From: Paenibacillus sp. FSL R7-0204 | Lineage (GTDB): Bacteria > Bacillota > Bacilli > Paenibacillales > Paenibacillaceae | Length of the DNA stretch: 64,000 nucleotides | Assembly: GCF_038002225.1 (NCBI RefSeq) | Contig: NZ_JBBOCA010000001.1 | Coordinates: 3,224,001-3,288,000, forward strand | Direction: 5' to 3' | Shown: in pieces, positions 44,201 to 53,074 of the stretch | How the letters are laid out: each line of letters starts with the position of its first letter | Numbering within the stretch: the stretch's first letter is position 1 | Translations under genes and position numbers: made by a program | Notes under the pieces: generated by a model | Databases searched by the model: none | What the model was told of the DNA's origin: nothing | What the model saw: only the letters and a program-made list of their open reading frames with translations

Positions 44201-45289
44201 TCTGCGATAGGTAATTTCTTTGCACAATTTCACGAAGTAATAGTTGCAAGACAAAAAGGTGAAGAGATTGAATCAAATTTATCATTAATTAATCTTTACG
44301 AAGCTTCAAAATCCATGTTTTTTTTGCAGGTTGAATTCGAAAAACTCTTTCGCCCTTATCTAAATAATGATTATTTCAAATTCGCGAAAATAGAACTTGA
44401 TGAATTCTTAATCAATTTAAATATGTGGGAAAGTGTGTTAGAACAAAAGCCTAGAGGTGTCGGTTTGATTTACAGTGCTAGAGAGAAAATGAAAATAACA
44501 CCCGACTTGATACTTCAAAATTTTCAAGATAAAGTTTCTCATTTTAAACCGGATATTACAATAATAGATACCTACGAAGATAATACTAGATTTGTAATTT
44601 ATAATGGAATAATATCTGAAACATCAACAGTTGAAGATCAGTATTATCATTTTTGTTTAGAGTTCAAAGACTTATTAAAAAAAGCTAGGAACTTTAATAA
44701 TTCAAGGTGGATAGTGGAGACTAGTTGGCCAGATATTGTTTTTGTCCCTCTACTTAATGGGCTTCCAATACTTGGTGGTTTTAAAGTACCCTTATATCAA
44801 CTAATTGGTAAGTATGAAATAGAATCAAATAACATATTTTTTCCTGTAATACTTTCAGAAAAAGTATATGATTTTTATAATATAAATTCAATAATATACA
44901 AAAAGTGGAGAGAAATGCTGGGAGAAATCGGTTCTATAAGACTGAGGTTGCTCCAGTACAATCAAATTATTGAAGTTCTAATTTCATTAGATGACAATAT
45001 CATTAAAGAAACTCTAGAAAATTATTTGGAGGATTTTTTATCCGAAATTTCAGGGAATATAAAATCGGCAAACACTATAATTCTAGAGGTCATGAAATTA
45101 TTGAGTTCAAAAGAATCATATGAAGCAGTTGAGTTAATTTGTAATGCATTACAAAATATAGGTTCTCTAGAATTTCTAAATGATTTCGTTAGTGAATTGC
45201 AGGTGGTAGAAGGAATTCCTGAGGCCCTACTTCAATCATTAATAGAATTGATTCAAGTTACGCCATATTTAAAGAGTGGCAGCGATTAA
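41273..45289 (+). CDS. Large nuclease-NTPase protein, Avs/STAND-like defence candidate
   Basis: 1338 residues, strongly AT-rich, GGGAGGA before the ATG. The N-terminal 110 residues look like a Cap4/DUF4297-type PD-(D/E)xK nuclease: 'GAQASWKGYSSQTLYIASRVV' followed by Glu43-Asp44 and Gln58-x-Lys60 (VQIKD). Then comes a helical stretch (about 120-265) and a P-loop NTPase with Walker A GASGQGKTS (286-294, Lys292) and Walker B 'NIILYIDV' (about 338-345), with 'LLISIREEDF' as a possible sensor. The last 800 residues are helical and unassigned; no clear TPR is visible. The layout fits anti-phage STAND proteins, where the C-terminus senses a phage protein. Not matched to a named Avs type. Confidence 0.65.
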   Translation: MPFSKSDLGAQASWKGYSSQTLYIASRVVADINSLEYFPEHLEDLLIKSDDEVSEIVQIKDLGSDLSISSLASTSASLKNEGFFRRVLSLRKPESKRIVVKVVHFGELGDELEGFINGVTSSLESIKDKLVRNHHLLLEEVEWITERMIFEKVDKEVLQLKIAEQIKSHIPTMIAPSIMQDLLIQYISDLSKNKGYTSKSIWQEKIHQIGRDMASIDGYFREYGSSLIRLSDIENFKSFEEMKLEYEQGISAHPAHIRFSLDFERIHWLEKIEAALVGDKVVIVKGASGQGKTSLCYKYLIKNYAEELVFCIRQLQTQGQAENLVKAIFGLSKHSTNIILYIDVNPGQTYWTWLIRELQIRGIYIPLLISIREEDFKQSNVDQNVVSFEILELSLTQKEAQKIYDKLTVNKPHELYRTFDEAWQKFGGEGPLLEFMYLLNNHQTLKQRLTFQINRLIDESVEDSWLDLLVLVCYVGRVDGSILFERAKKIVQCSNTISALRRMSDEYLVRSSVDGKYIESLHSIRAEILYSILIKEMRLEENEVLLKSLACVDGNVPQVLLFYYFTNNEIEMGLIGQIAGVGYPDWVAYGRTLNAMLWLDVMQYVDQNKEVFDLVFKENGSGWPMFVPMDITGEIAPGKFAAFDLLEYVYSKTEMFTHLEMVKESLHSHVLSYLITDKWLDMSVAPKKIPMSDLEWTNFGYVLYWASLRKKKCEMEFSYNELLSAMIEGKTESKIDATLGLFKQGYLKLYDECEIILRKRLIHQHNILLLDITDEEVICYFIPPYFQNPKANEVIEQSNHYWTKNMVGLLDRLYPNKEFITVELLGVDIFRDFGINSFDNKRRISKENRRDWWITQVNSWLLMRVNLKHRHDNWDAYIKEIISLRKTVFETLSDFKNLIEFFYKHKYWNVSKSKSFFSKLDNLKLLMRKEYLLPIIVVDNFGISSEGFKEVPSSHISTSISTHPYKEYRKHLQGVISAIGNFFAQFHEVIVARQKGEEIESNLSLINLYEASKSMFFLQVEFEKLFRPYLNNDYFKFAKIELDEFLINLNMWESVLEQKPRGVGLIYSAREKMKITPDLILQNFQDKVSHFKPDITIIDTYEDNTRFVIYNGIISETSTVEDQYYHFCLEFKDLLKKARNFNNSRWIVETSWPDIVFVPLLNGLPILGGFKVPLYQLIGKYEIESNNIFFPVILSEKVYDFYNINSIIYKKWREMLGEIGSIRLRLLQYNQIIEVLISLDDNIIKETLENYLEDFLSEISGNIKSANTIILEVMKLLSSKESYEAVELICNALQNIGSLEFLNDFVSELQVVEGIPEALLQSLIELIQVTPYLKSGSD

Positions 45290-45362
45290 AATATAAAAGA
45301 AAGGTAGGGAGGATGATAATTATGGGTGGTAACTCATTTCATATACCATTACCTTTTTCAAT

Positions 45363-45573
45363 TTCCCTACGCCTTCCCCCAACAGTTTGGATAACCTTAT
45401 CCCTAGAAAACATTTTACCCAAATTATCGAAAATAAGGGGACGCCCAGTGACAACTCACAAAACACCTATTAGATTAACGATTGAAAAATCGCTCTACAT
45501 GTTGCAACAAAACCAGAACCCTGTGGATTGGTAACCATGGGGGAGGGAGGCCAATGTGCATACGGAGAACAAG
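45363..45573 (+). pseudogene. Decayed copy of the 5' end of the DUF255 gene
   Basis: This stretch aligns with 50878-51085 at roughly 80% identity by eye. It includes the leader, the GTG start region ('GTGACAACTCAC' is identical) and about 40 codons ('TIEKSLYMLQQNQNPVDW' against '[18 protein letters not shown]'), then a TAA where the intact gene has TAT. It covers no functional domain. It marks the left side of the Gabija segment. Confidence 0.85.
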
Positions 45574-45640
45574 TAGATCCTTCTATCCGCTGGCTACTCA
45601 ACTTACCATTGAAATCAAAACATTATACATATATTTATTA

Positions 45641-45668
45641 AAGCTGCCTTATGAAGGTAGCTTTTTTG
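45641..45668 (+). terminator. Terminator-like hairpin
   Basis: AAGCTGCCTT (45641-45650) pairs with AAGGTAGCTT (45654-45663) with one mismatch, 3-base loop, followed by a T-run. It could end a transcript entering from the large NTPase gene. Confidence 0.75.
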
Positions 45669-45699
45669 ATTATTGCTTTAGTCAGTTGAGCGCGTGAAA

Positions 45700-46360
45700 C
45701 GCGGGAAACAAAAAACCACCCGCTATGCGGATGGAGGGAGCGAGGGTTTGACCACTAAGACCATTCCGATAGAATTGAGATGTTCAGGCTCAATCGAAAG
45801 GAATGTCAAAGATGGCAAACAAAAGCTATAGTCTAGCTCACACGAAGTGGATATGCAAATATCATATCGTGTTCACCCCGAAGTATAGACGCAAAGAAAT
45901 CTATAATCAAGTGAGAATAGATTTAATCGAAATTTTCAGACGACTATGTAAGTATAAGGGAGTCGAAATTCTAGAAGGCCACATGATGTCCGATCATGTT
46001 CACATACTGGTAGCGATGCCACCGAAAATTGCAGTCTCGACATTTATGGGGGATCTAAAGGGGAAAGTTCGCTGATGATCTTCGAGAAGCATGCCCAACT
46101 CAAGTATAAATACGGAAATCGAAAATTTTGGGCAGAAGGCTACTATGTAAGTACAGTAGGACTGAACGAGGCCACGGTAGCCAAATATATTCGTGAACAA
46201 GAGGCACATGACCAGGCAATCGATAGACTGAGTGTAAAAGAGTATGAAGATCCATTTAGCGACAAAAGAAACAAAAAGAAATAAACCCGTTTAACGGGTA
46301 AGTAAAAAGATAAATTTGAGCCTGAACACAATTGCTGTCAGGCTAGCGTTTTTAGGCGCA
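45700..46360 (+). mobile_element. IS200-type insertion sequence, probably dead
   Basis: A single transposase gene of the Y1 (HuH) type, without a TnpB gene, is flanked by short subterminal hairpins: ACCACCCGCTATGCGGATGG around 45715-45735 at the left and AACCCGTTTAACGGGTAA around 46285-46305 at the right. IS200 elements have such imperfect end hairpins and no terminal inverted repeats or target duplications, so the exact ends cannot be fixed; the coordinates are approximate. It sits just left of the Gabija genes. Confidence 0.75.
45803..46284 (+). pseudogene. tnpA: IS200/IS605 family transposase TnpA, frameshifted
   Basis: The first frame reads 'SLAHTKWICKYHIVFTPKYRRK' and 'EGHMMSDHVHILVAMPPK', which has the HuH motif (HVH), and stops after 'GDLKGKVR' at 46072-46075. 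The second frame starts 'MIFEKHAQLKYKYGNRKFWAEGYYVSTVGLNEATVAKYIREQE', with the catalytic Tyr in 'GYYVSTVG'. In intact relatives 'KGKSSLMIFE' is continuous, so one A is probably lost in the run at 46064-46066. Without the second part the Tyr nucleophile is missing. It starts at ATG 45803 or 45812. Confidence 0.85.
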
Positions 46361-46585
46361 CTTTGGCAATAAGCGGTTATACCAAACTACCTATTAGACG
46401 AGTGGTCCTGATTTTTGATGTAAGAGAGGACCTCTGTTTTCTGAAAGATAATGATGTATATAAACGTTCTTTCAACGGAAATAATAATTAATCTCAAAGA
46501 CAACTTTTGTTGAAGGTAATATCTAAATTATGTCGAAACATGTATATGTTGAAGATTTTATAATTTAAATGCGGGATGTGAAATT
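46285..46585. other. Region between IS element and Gabija-like operon
   Basis: The right end of the IS element (to about 46360) is followed by AT-rich DNA with no gene. TATAAT at 46559-46564 is a possible -10 for the Gabija operon, without a clear -35. Confidence 0.5.
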
Positions 46586-48739
46586 ATGTACATTTCAAAC
46601 CTTTCGATTACAAATTTCAGGAATTTTAAAAATAGTAATTTCATCTTTAAAAAAGGAATTAATACTTTAATTGGTGAAAATGGAGCCGGGAAAACAAATG
46701 CATTTTATGCACTACGACTTATGTTAGATGGAAATTTACCAATTAATGCTTCAAAGCTTATTGAGACAGACTTTAATAAGGGACTTAATGATTGGAGAGG
46801 ACACTGGATCGCAATTAAATTAGAATTTAAGGATTTAGATTCTAGTGAGGCTACAACCATGTTAGCTCATAAAATGGAAAATGTTCTGGAAGAGGAATCT
46901 AAAGGTACGTATATTATGTACTTTAGACCAAATAAGAAATTAAGAAAATTACTGTATGAATTATCCGAGAGTTCAGATAAAAACGCTGAAGCTCTTAAGA
47001 TAATATTGTCTGAAATAACTATAAATGACTATGAAACAGTATATTGTTTTAGAGGAAACGTAGACTTAAATGATGAGTTAGTATACAAAAAAATAGTTGG
47101 GGATTTTGAAACTATAGAATTTTCTGATCCTGATAAAGATGATCAGGATGAGCTAGGAAATCCAACTTCTCAAACATTTTTAATTCGCAATGAAATTGCT
47201 TGCACCTTTATCAAGGCATTACGAAACGTAGTAGGTGATTTAAAGCAAATAAAACATAGTCCTTTATTAAACTTATTAAGAGGTACTGCAAATGACATTA
47301 AAGTTAAAGATTCACAATCCATTACAAACAAGGTAGTGGAATTGAATGCAACAATAAGTGAATTAGAAGAAATCAAGCAGCTAACCAATAAAGTAAAATC
47401 GTCATTGAATGATACATTAGGTTTTACATATGCCCCAAGTGTAAATATTAAATCTGAATTGCCAGAGGAGATAAATAAACTCCTAACTTCTTTAACATTA
47501 TGGGTAGGTGATGGCGAAGAAGATCAAGAAGGCAAGTTAGAAGATCTTAGCTTAGGTGGGGCAAATTTAATTTATATAACTTTGAAGTTATTAGAATATG
47601 AGTATAAAAAACCAAAGGAAGAAAAGGCTGCACATTTTCTTTTAATTGAGGAACCAGAGGCTCACATTCATACTCATATTCAAAAAACTTTGTTTGATAA
47701 GTATCAATTTGAAAATACACAGGTTATTGCTTCTACTCATTCGACACACATTTCATCCGCTAGTAAAATTAGTGCTGTAAATGTTCTCAGTAAAGATATG
47801 AACCAAACGTACGTTTGTAATCCGAGTAAATCGCTCTTACCAAAAGAATGTATGAGAATTGAGCGCTACCTTGATGCTACTAGATCTACTTTATTGTTTG
47901 CAAAAGGTGTAATTTTAGTAGAAGGTGACGCTGAACTTATTCTTATTCCAGAGATGTTTAAAAAAGTTTTTGGAATAAGCCTTGATGAAATAGGAGTTAG
48001 TATAATTAATATGAGTAGTACTGTTTTTGAACATATAGCTAAGCTATTCCACGATGAAAGAATTCATAGAAGGTGTTCTGTTATTACAGATAACGACATG
48101 TCTTTAATCGACCTTCCAGAAGATTCTTTTACAGACAACAAGGAGCAGAAAAAAGCAAGGGATTCTCAAACTAAGGGTATTGAAAGAAGAAGCAAGCTTG
48201 ATACAGTTTATAAGGATAATCAATGGGTTCGGCCTTTTTATGCAAAGCATACTTTTGAGGTTGAATTCATTCTTAGTGGTAACGAAGATGAAACAATTTC
48301 TACATTGGATAAAATCTATACAAGAGAGGCAGATAAGACAAATTCACGATTAAAGTTAACGTCTGTTGATTCACGAACTAAAGGTTTAGAAATTCTGAGA
48401 CTTGTAGAAAAAGAAGGGAAAGGTTGGTTTGCTCTATTAATGGCAGAAGGATTGTCTCCAAAGACACTAATCCCAACGTATATTTTAGAAGCTATTGCTT
48501 TTGCTTCTAGTCATATTACTACAAAGCACTTTATAAAAATGGCAAAGCATATCACGGAGGATAGGTTAGATAAGTCTTTATTTGAGGCACTACTTGAACA
48601 AGCAAAAGTAGAGGCTCTTGAAGACGATGCAATTCTTGCTGATATCTTAAGTGCTCTTGATAAACTAGATTCGGAAAATCAATTATTCAGGTTCTATAAG
48701 ATGGTTAGTAAGGAAAGGGAACTTCAATATGCTGAGTAA
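46586..48739 (+). CDS. gajA: GajA-like OLD family nuclease (ABC ATPase plus TOPRIM)
   Basis: 717 residues. N-terminal ABC-type ATPase: Walker A GENGAGKTN (30-38, Lys36), signature-like 'LSLGGANLIYITLKL', Walker B 'HFLLIEEPEAHIH' and 'ASTHSTH'. The C-terminal TOPRIM half has Glu446 in 'ILVEGDAELILIP' and Asp502-x-Asp504 in ITDND. These are the parts of Gabija GajA, a nucleotide-gated DNA-nicking enzyme. It is longer than the founding GajA (about 580 residues), mainly at the C-terminus and between the halves. It overlaps the helicase gene by 11 bp, so the pair is co-translated. AT-rich, so probably acquired. Confidence 0.85.
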   Translation: MYISNLSITNFRNFKNSNFIFKKGINTLIGENGAGKTNAFYALRLMLDGNLPINASKLIETDFNKGLNDWRGHWIAIKLEFKDLDSSEATTMLAHKMENVLEEESKGTYIMYFRPNKKLRKLLYELSESSDKNAEALKIILSEITINDYETVYCFRGNVDLNDELVYKKIVGDFETIEFSDPDKDDQDELGNPTSQTFLIRNEIACTFIKALRNVVGDLKQIKHSPLLNLLRGTANDIKVKDSQSITNKVVELNATISELEEIKQLTNKVKSSLNDTLGFTYAPSVNIKSELPEEINKLLTSLTLWVGDGEEDQEGKLEDLSLGGANLIYITLKLLEYEYKKPKEEKAAHFLLIEEPEAHIHTHIQKTLFDKYQFENTQVIASTHSTHISSASKISAVNVLSKDMNQTYVCNPSKSLLPKECMRIERYLDATRSTLLFAKGVILVEGDAELILIPEMFKKVFGISLDEIGVSIINMSSTVFEHIAKLFHDERIHRRCSVITDNDMSLIDLPEDSFTDNKEQKKARDSQTKGIERRSKLDTVYKDNQWVRPFYAKHTFEVEFILSGNEDETISTLDKIYTREADKTNSRLKLTSVDSRTKGLEILRLVEKEGKGWFALLMAEGLSPKTLIPTYILEAIAFASSHITTKHFIKMAKHITEDRLDKSLFEALLEQAKVEALEDDAILADILSALDKLDSENQLFRFYKMVSKERELQYAE

Positions 48740-50528
48740 ACTAAACCCTCAACAGAGAGAAGCTGTTAAGTTTCAAGAGAATGCATTAGTCATAGCTTGT
48801 CCTGGTAGTGGGAAAACGCGTGTACTAACATCCAAAATAGCGTATGAATTAGAAAAAATGACTACAAAAAAGAAGATGGTTGTCGCTCTGACTTATACTA
48901 ATCGTGCTGCTGAGGAAATAAGCAAAAGAATTGATGAAATGGGTATATTAACTGAGCAACTTTGGGCTGGGACTATACATTCTTTTTGTTTTCAGTGGAT
49001 TCTAAGTCCATATTCAAGTTATTTATCAGAGCTTAAATATGGTTTTAGTATTGCAGATGAATTTATGGTAGACGAATTAAAGGAACAAATAATTGAAGAG
49101 TATAATTTGCCGGGATACACTGAGATAAATACTAGGATAAATAGGCAGGGAAGTTATGATTTTATAGGTGCTGGTAATAATCCAGCAGAAGAGCTACATA
49201 AGCGGTTATTAAAAAATCGGATGATTGATTTTGACCTTTTACTATATTTCTCCTTTCAACTATTAATGAAATATCCTAAAATTTCGTTACATCTAGGGAG
49301 AATTTTCACATATATTTTAATAGATGAGTTTCAAGATACACAGGACTTACAGTACGCCGTAGTGGGTCAAATTATAAAAGCCAGTCAAAGAAATTGTAAA
49401 TTGTTGTTAGTGGGTGATCCCAACCAGGCAATTTATAGTTCGTTAGGCGGAACAGCGAAAGAGGTTTCTGAAATAGCAGAAGAAATAGGATGCGAGATAA
49501 AAAAGTTAGAGCTATCTGGGAATTATCGTTCAATTCAAAGGATAATTGATTATTATACATTATTTCAATGGCATGAGACAAATGTGAAATCAATGATTGA
49601 TGATGGAAGAGATAAAGGAATAGTGAAGTTTAATAATACAACACATAAAGATAAATTATATCAAGAATTAGCGACTATTATTCGTCATCATCTTAATAAA
49701 GGAACTGAGCCAAACGAAATATGTGTTATTGCTCCTCGTTGGGATCATTTAACTACCATTTCAAGAAGATTAAAGTCACTACTGCCAGATGTGCCATTTG
49801 AAGCACCTGGATTAACCCCTCTTCCTCGTTCTCTAGATAATTTTTGGTATAAGCTTGCAAGACTATTATTAACTGAGCCATCTTCAAAGATGTATATGAC
49901 TAGAATGAGATGGAGTAAGCAAGTGCTCGAAGAAATTAATATTTTTACAAATATGAATTATGAAATTAATAGTAACCAATCCCGTAAGTTTCTAAGGTTA
50001 ATTAACGGAATAAAAATAGACGAATCAAATGGTATTCTATATTTAAAACAAGCATTTACATTGTTATTTTCATTATTAAATATTGACTCAGAAGAACATA
50101 AAGTTCTAAACGAACATTGGGAGTCTTTTTTTTATGGGATTGAGAGAAGGTATTCTAAACCTGACTTTGAAACCATACCAAAGGATATATCTTATTTTCG
50201 TTCGATGTTTCAAATTGCTAAAGGAGTTGTTGTAAATACTTGTCATGGTGTAAAAGGTGAGGAATTTGACACAGTCATTGCATTTGGACTACTAAGAGGT
50301 TTTGTGCCACACTGGAACAGTATAATAAATCAACACTATATGGTAGAAGAAGAGCAATCAAAAAAGCTACTATATGTTATTGGTTCACGTGCCAAAAGAA
50401 ATCTTTATTTATTTGCAGAAAAAGGTAGGTTAACTCAAAGTGGAAATGATTATGAAGTTAATCGACAACTAGGAAGGGTGAATTTTGAGTATAATGATTT
50501 TGAGAAATCATTAGTTTATGGAATCTAG
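48729..50528 (+). CDS. gajB: GajB-like UvrD/PcrA family helicase
   Basis: 599 residues of superfamily 1 helicase. 'LNPQQREAVKF' is the Q-motif, Walker A is ACPGSGKTR (Lys29), motif II is 'ILIDEFQDTQDLQ', motif III 'LLLVGDPNQAIYSSLGG', motif IV-like 'LELSGNYRS', and 'VVNTCHGVKGEEFDTVIAFGL' is motif V, followed by 'KLLYVIGSRAKRNLYLF' for motif VI. The length fits GajB (about 500) with extra sequence. In Gabija the helicase acts together with the GajA nuclease tetramer. It overlaps the upstream stop and ends before a terminator at 50613. Confidence 0.88.
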   Translation: MLSKLNPQQREAVKFQENALVIACPGSGKTRVLTSKIAYELEKMTTKKKMVVALTYTNRAAEEISKRIDEMGILTEQLWAGTIHSFCFQWILSPYSSYLSELKYGFSIADEFMVDELKEQIIEEYNLPGYTEINTRINRQGSYDFIGAGNNPAEELHKRLLKNRMIDFDLLLYFSFQLLMKYPKISLHLGRIFTYILIDEFQDTQDLQYAVVGQIIKASQRNCKLLLVGDPNQAIYSSLGGTAKEVSEIAEEIGCEIKKLELSGNYRSIQRIIDYYTLFQWHETNVKSMIDDGRDKGIVKFNNTTHKDKLYQELATIIRHHLNKGTEPNEICVIAPRWDHLTTISRRLKSLLPDVPFEAPGLTPLPRSLDNFWYKLARLLLTEPSSKMYMTRMRWSKQVLEEINIFTNMNYEINSNQSRKFLRLINGIKIDESNGILYLKQAFTLLFSLLNIDSEEHKVLNEHWESFFYGIERRYSKPDFETIPKDISYFRSMFQIAKGVVVNTCHGVKGEEFDTVIAFGLLRGFVPHWNSIINQHYMVEEEQSKKLLYVIGSRAKRNLYLFAEKGRLTQSGNDYEVNRQLGRVNFEYNDFEKSLVYGI

Positions 50529-50612
50529 AATTACATATCGATGAGTACTTAATAGTGGCAGAAGCTTTTGGAAAAATGTTTTTTATATTGTTTGATAAGT
50601 AAGCCTCAAACG

Positions 50613-50645
50613 GCCCTCACCGTTGCTTCAAGGTGTGGGCTTTTT
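50613..50645 (+). terminator. Terminator of the Gabija-like operon
   Basis: GCCCTCACC (50613-50621) pairs with GGTGTGGGC (50632-50640) with one mismatch, 10-base loop, followed by five Ts. It lies about 85 bp after the helicase stop. Confidence 0.8.
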
Positions 50646-50877
50646 GGTGGCAGGAAGAAGCAGAGGTATGGATTGACTATGTCTGTGTAGAATGTAATAA
50701 GGTAGATCCTGTTCGAATTAATAGTAGAAGAGTTGGTGTCTACGACTTTTGAAAATGGAGAATCCCCAGAGTTTGCCTGCCTAGCTTTTAACGGATCTTT
50801 GGTGCGAAAAGAGAAGCCAGCGGATAAATAATCACTAGCTAGAAAGATAGTCACTCAGTAGGGGGATTTTGTTCTTC
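50646..50877. other. Unassigned DNA between the Gabija operon and the DUF255 gene
   Basis: Frames here are short. One reads 'WIDYVCVECNKVDPVRINSRRVGVYDF' (about 50669-50750, plus strand), with a Cys-x-x-Cys that could come from a zinc ribbon, but it has no start and no homologue I know. It may be debris of an earlier gene. Confidence 0.35.
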
Positions 50878-50900
50878 TCCCTGCGCCCTCCCCCACCAAA

Positions 50901-50935
50901 TTGGGTAAACTATCCCTAGACAACACTTTACCCAA
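50901..50935 (+). promoter_or_regulatory. Conserved hairpin in the leader of the DUF255 gene
   Basis: TTGGGTAAA (50901-50909) and TTTACCCAA (50927-50935) form a perfect 9-bp stem with a 17-base loop, 26 bp before the GTG start. The decayed copy upstream has the same place, but the left arm is changed (TTGGATAAC), so the stem is weakened there. It may be an operator or an RNA stem that affects translation. Confidence 0.5.
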
Positions 50936-50960
50936 ATCATCCGAAATGAGGGGACGGCCC

Positions 50961-53063
50961 GTGACAACTCACAAGTCACCCAATAGATTAGCGAACGAAA
51001 AATCGCCTTACCTGCTCCAACACGCCTACAACCCTGTGGACTGGTATCCATGGGGAGAGGAGGCTTTTGCCAAGGCTAAGGCGGAGAACAAGCCGATCTT
51101 CTTATCCGTCGGCTATTCGACCTGCCATTGGTGCCACGTAATGGAACGCGAATCCTTCGAGGACGCCGAAGTCGCCCAGCTCCTCAACAATCACTACGTA
51201 GCGATCAAGGTAGACCGCGAGGAGCGGCCGGATATTGATGCGCTGTATATGTCGGTGTGTCAGGCGCTGACGGGGAGCGGGGGATGGCCGCTGACGGTGC
51301 TGCTGACGCCGGAGAAGAAGCCGTTCTATGCGGGGACGTATTTCCCGAAGCGGCAGATGTTCGGACGGATCGGGCTGATGGATGTGCTGGAGCAGATTCA
51401 TACGAAGTGGGAGCAGGACGGTGAAGCACTGGATAAGCTGGGCGACGACCTGCTGGCAGAGCTGCATACGCTTGACCGCAAGAATGCGTACAACCCGGAA
51501 GCCGCAGGCGGGATTCCCGGCGCGGAGCTGCTGCATGAGGCATATGAGCTGTACCGGCGTCAATTTGACGAGGAATATGGCGGGTTCGGTAATGCGCCGA
51601 AGTTCCCTTCGCCGCATAATTTGTCGTTCCTGCTGGCGTACAGCCAGCTGCATGATCAGCCGGAAGCGCTGCGGATGGTGGAGCATACGCTGGAGTCGAT
51701 GTACCGGGGCGGCATGTACGACCATGTGGGCTTCGGCTTCGCTCGTTATTCAACAGACCGGGAGTGGCTGGTGCCGCATTTTGAGAAAATGCTCTACGAT
51801 AACGCTCTCCTCGCGAATGTCTATCTGGAAGCCTTCCAGCTTACGGGGAAGCCGCTGTATGCGGAGATTGCCGGGCAGATCTTCACGTATGTGCTGCGTG
51901 ATATGACTTCGCCGGAAGGCGCGTTCTACTCCGCAGAGGATGCCGATTCCGAAGGGGTGGAAGGCAAGTTCTACGTCTTCTCCCGTGAGGAGATTGAGGA
52001 AGCGCTTGGGCTGGAGGATATGCATTCCTACTGCAATGTGTACGGGATTACGCTGGAAGGCAACTTCGAAGGGGAAAATATTCCGAATCTCCTTCACGGT
52101 CTGCCGGAAGAGATGGCGGAGCGTATGGGCATGAATCCGCTTGGTCTGCGGACCCGGATGGAGGAATGGCGTACGAAGCTATTCGAGTACCGGGAGCAGC
52201 GCATTCATCCGCTTAAGGATGACAAGGTGCTGACCTCGTGGAACGGCCTGATGATTGCTGCGCTGGCCCTGGGAGCCAAGGCCCTCCAGAAGCCGGAATA
52301 TGCCAAGGCCGCCGAACGTGCAGCGGACTTCATCTGGGACAAGCTGCGGCGTGAGGATGGGCGGCTGCTGGCCCGTTACCGTGACGGGGAGTCGGCGATT
52401 CCCGCATATCTGGACGATTATGCCTTCCTGATCTGGGGTCTCAGCGAATTATATGAGGCTACAGGTCAAGCGGTCTATCTGGAGCGGGCGCTGACGCTTA
52501 AGGATGGGATGCTGGAGCTGTTCCTAGATACCGAAGGAGGCGGGTTCTTCTTCACCGGGCATGACGGGGAGAAGCTGCCGGTCCGCTCGAAGGAATTGTA
52601 TGATGGGGCGATTCCGTCCGGGAATTCGGTGGCGGCGAAGCTTTTGTGGAAGCTGTCGGTTATTACCCAGGATATGGAGCTGAAAGAGATTGCGGAGCGC
52701 ACCGCTGCGGTGCTTGCTTCGGCTGCGGCGGAGTATCCGCCGGGGTATGCGATGTATTTACAGGCCCATCTGGGGATGGTCTCTGGCGGCAGAGAATGGG
52801 TCCTCTCCGGCAAAAAAGAAGATCCCGCGCTGCACGCCATGCTCGCTCAGGTCCAGCAGACCTATCTGCCGGACGCAGCGCTCATCGTGAACTGGGAAGG
52901 GGACGGCGGAGAGATGCTCCGCCTGCTGCCGCATCTGGCTGATAAACCGGCCGTCCGGGGCGAAGCGACCGCTTATGTCTGCCGTAACTTCGCCTGCCGG
53001 GCCCCGCTTACGAATAAGGAAGCGGTCCGGGAACTGTTGGCTTCCGGCAGCCGTGAGGAGTAG
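50961..53063 (+). CDS. DUF255 thioredoxin-domain protein (YyaL/SPATA20-like)
   Basis: About 700 residues. Start GTG at 50961 with GAGGGG 7 bp upstream; the protein then begins '[35 protein letters not shown]', typical of the family. The thioredoxin-like N-terminal domain (about 1-165) has the CxxC-type motif STCHWCHVM and '[11 protein letters not shown]'. The rest is an alpha/alpha toroid like that of N-acylglucosamine 2-epimerases and glycoside hydrolases ('[39 protein letters not shown]'). Function is unclear; a role in redox or sporulation has been suggested for relatives. A 5' fragment of the same gene lies at 45363. Confidence 0.92.
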   Translation: MTTHKSPNRLANEKSPYLLQHAYNPVDWYPWGEEAFAKAKAENKPIFLSVGYSTCHWCHVMERESFEDAEVAQLLNNHYVAIKVDREERPDIDALYMSVCQALTGSGGWPLTVLLTPEKKPFYAGTYFPKRQMFGRIGLMDVLEQIHTKWEQDGEALDKLGDDLLAELHTLDRKNAYNPEAAGGIPGAELLHEAYELYRRQFDEEYGGFGNAPKFPSPHNLSFLLAYSQLHDQPEALRMVEHTLESMYRGGMYDHVGFGFARYSTDREWLVPHFEKMLYDNALLANVYLEAFQLTGKPLYAEIAGQIFTYVLRDMTSPEGAFYSAEDADSEGVEGKFYVFSREEIEEALGLEDMHSYCNVYGITLEGNFEGENIPNLLHGLPEEMAERMGMNPLGLRTRMEEWRTKLFEYREQRIHPLKDDKVLTSWNGLMIAALALGAKALQKPEYAKAAERAADFIWDKLRREDGRLLARYRDGESAIPAYLDDYAFLIWGLSELYEATGQAVYLERALTLKDGMLELFLDTEGGGFFFTGHDGEKLPVRSKELYDGAIPSGNSVAAKLLWKLSVITQDMELKEIAERTAAVLASAAAEYPPGYAMYLQAHLGMVSGGREWVLSGKKEDPALHAMLAQVQQTYLPDAALIVNWEGDGGEMLRLLPHLADKPAVRGEATAYVCRNFACRAPLTNKEAVRELLASGSREE

Positions 53064-53074
53064 TTCATATACGA

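Larger units (their letters stand above)
45290..45802. other. Region between the NTPase gene and the IS200-type element
   Basis: These 513 bp hold the decayed DUF255 5' copy (45363-45573), a terminator (45641-45668) and the left end of the IS element. No intact gene is present. Confidence 0.6.

Noticed and set aside
39737..45289. ADP-ribosylglycohydrolase and the large NTPase protein as one defence operon
   Set aside because: They are 159 bp apart with separate ribosome sites, and base composition changes sharply between them; a shared operon is not supported by the sequence.
50606..50854. Minus-strand frame of 82 codons upstream of the DUF255 gene
   Set aside because: No ribosome site or known domain, and it runs through the Gabija terminator hairpin.
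51102..51753. Two overlapping minus-strand frames of about 180-207 codons in the DUF255 gene
   Set aside because: They mirror a G+C-rich coding gene with a well-defined thioredoxin motif; composition (Arg/Pro/Gln-rich) is typical of shadow frames.
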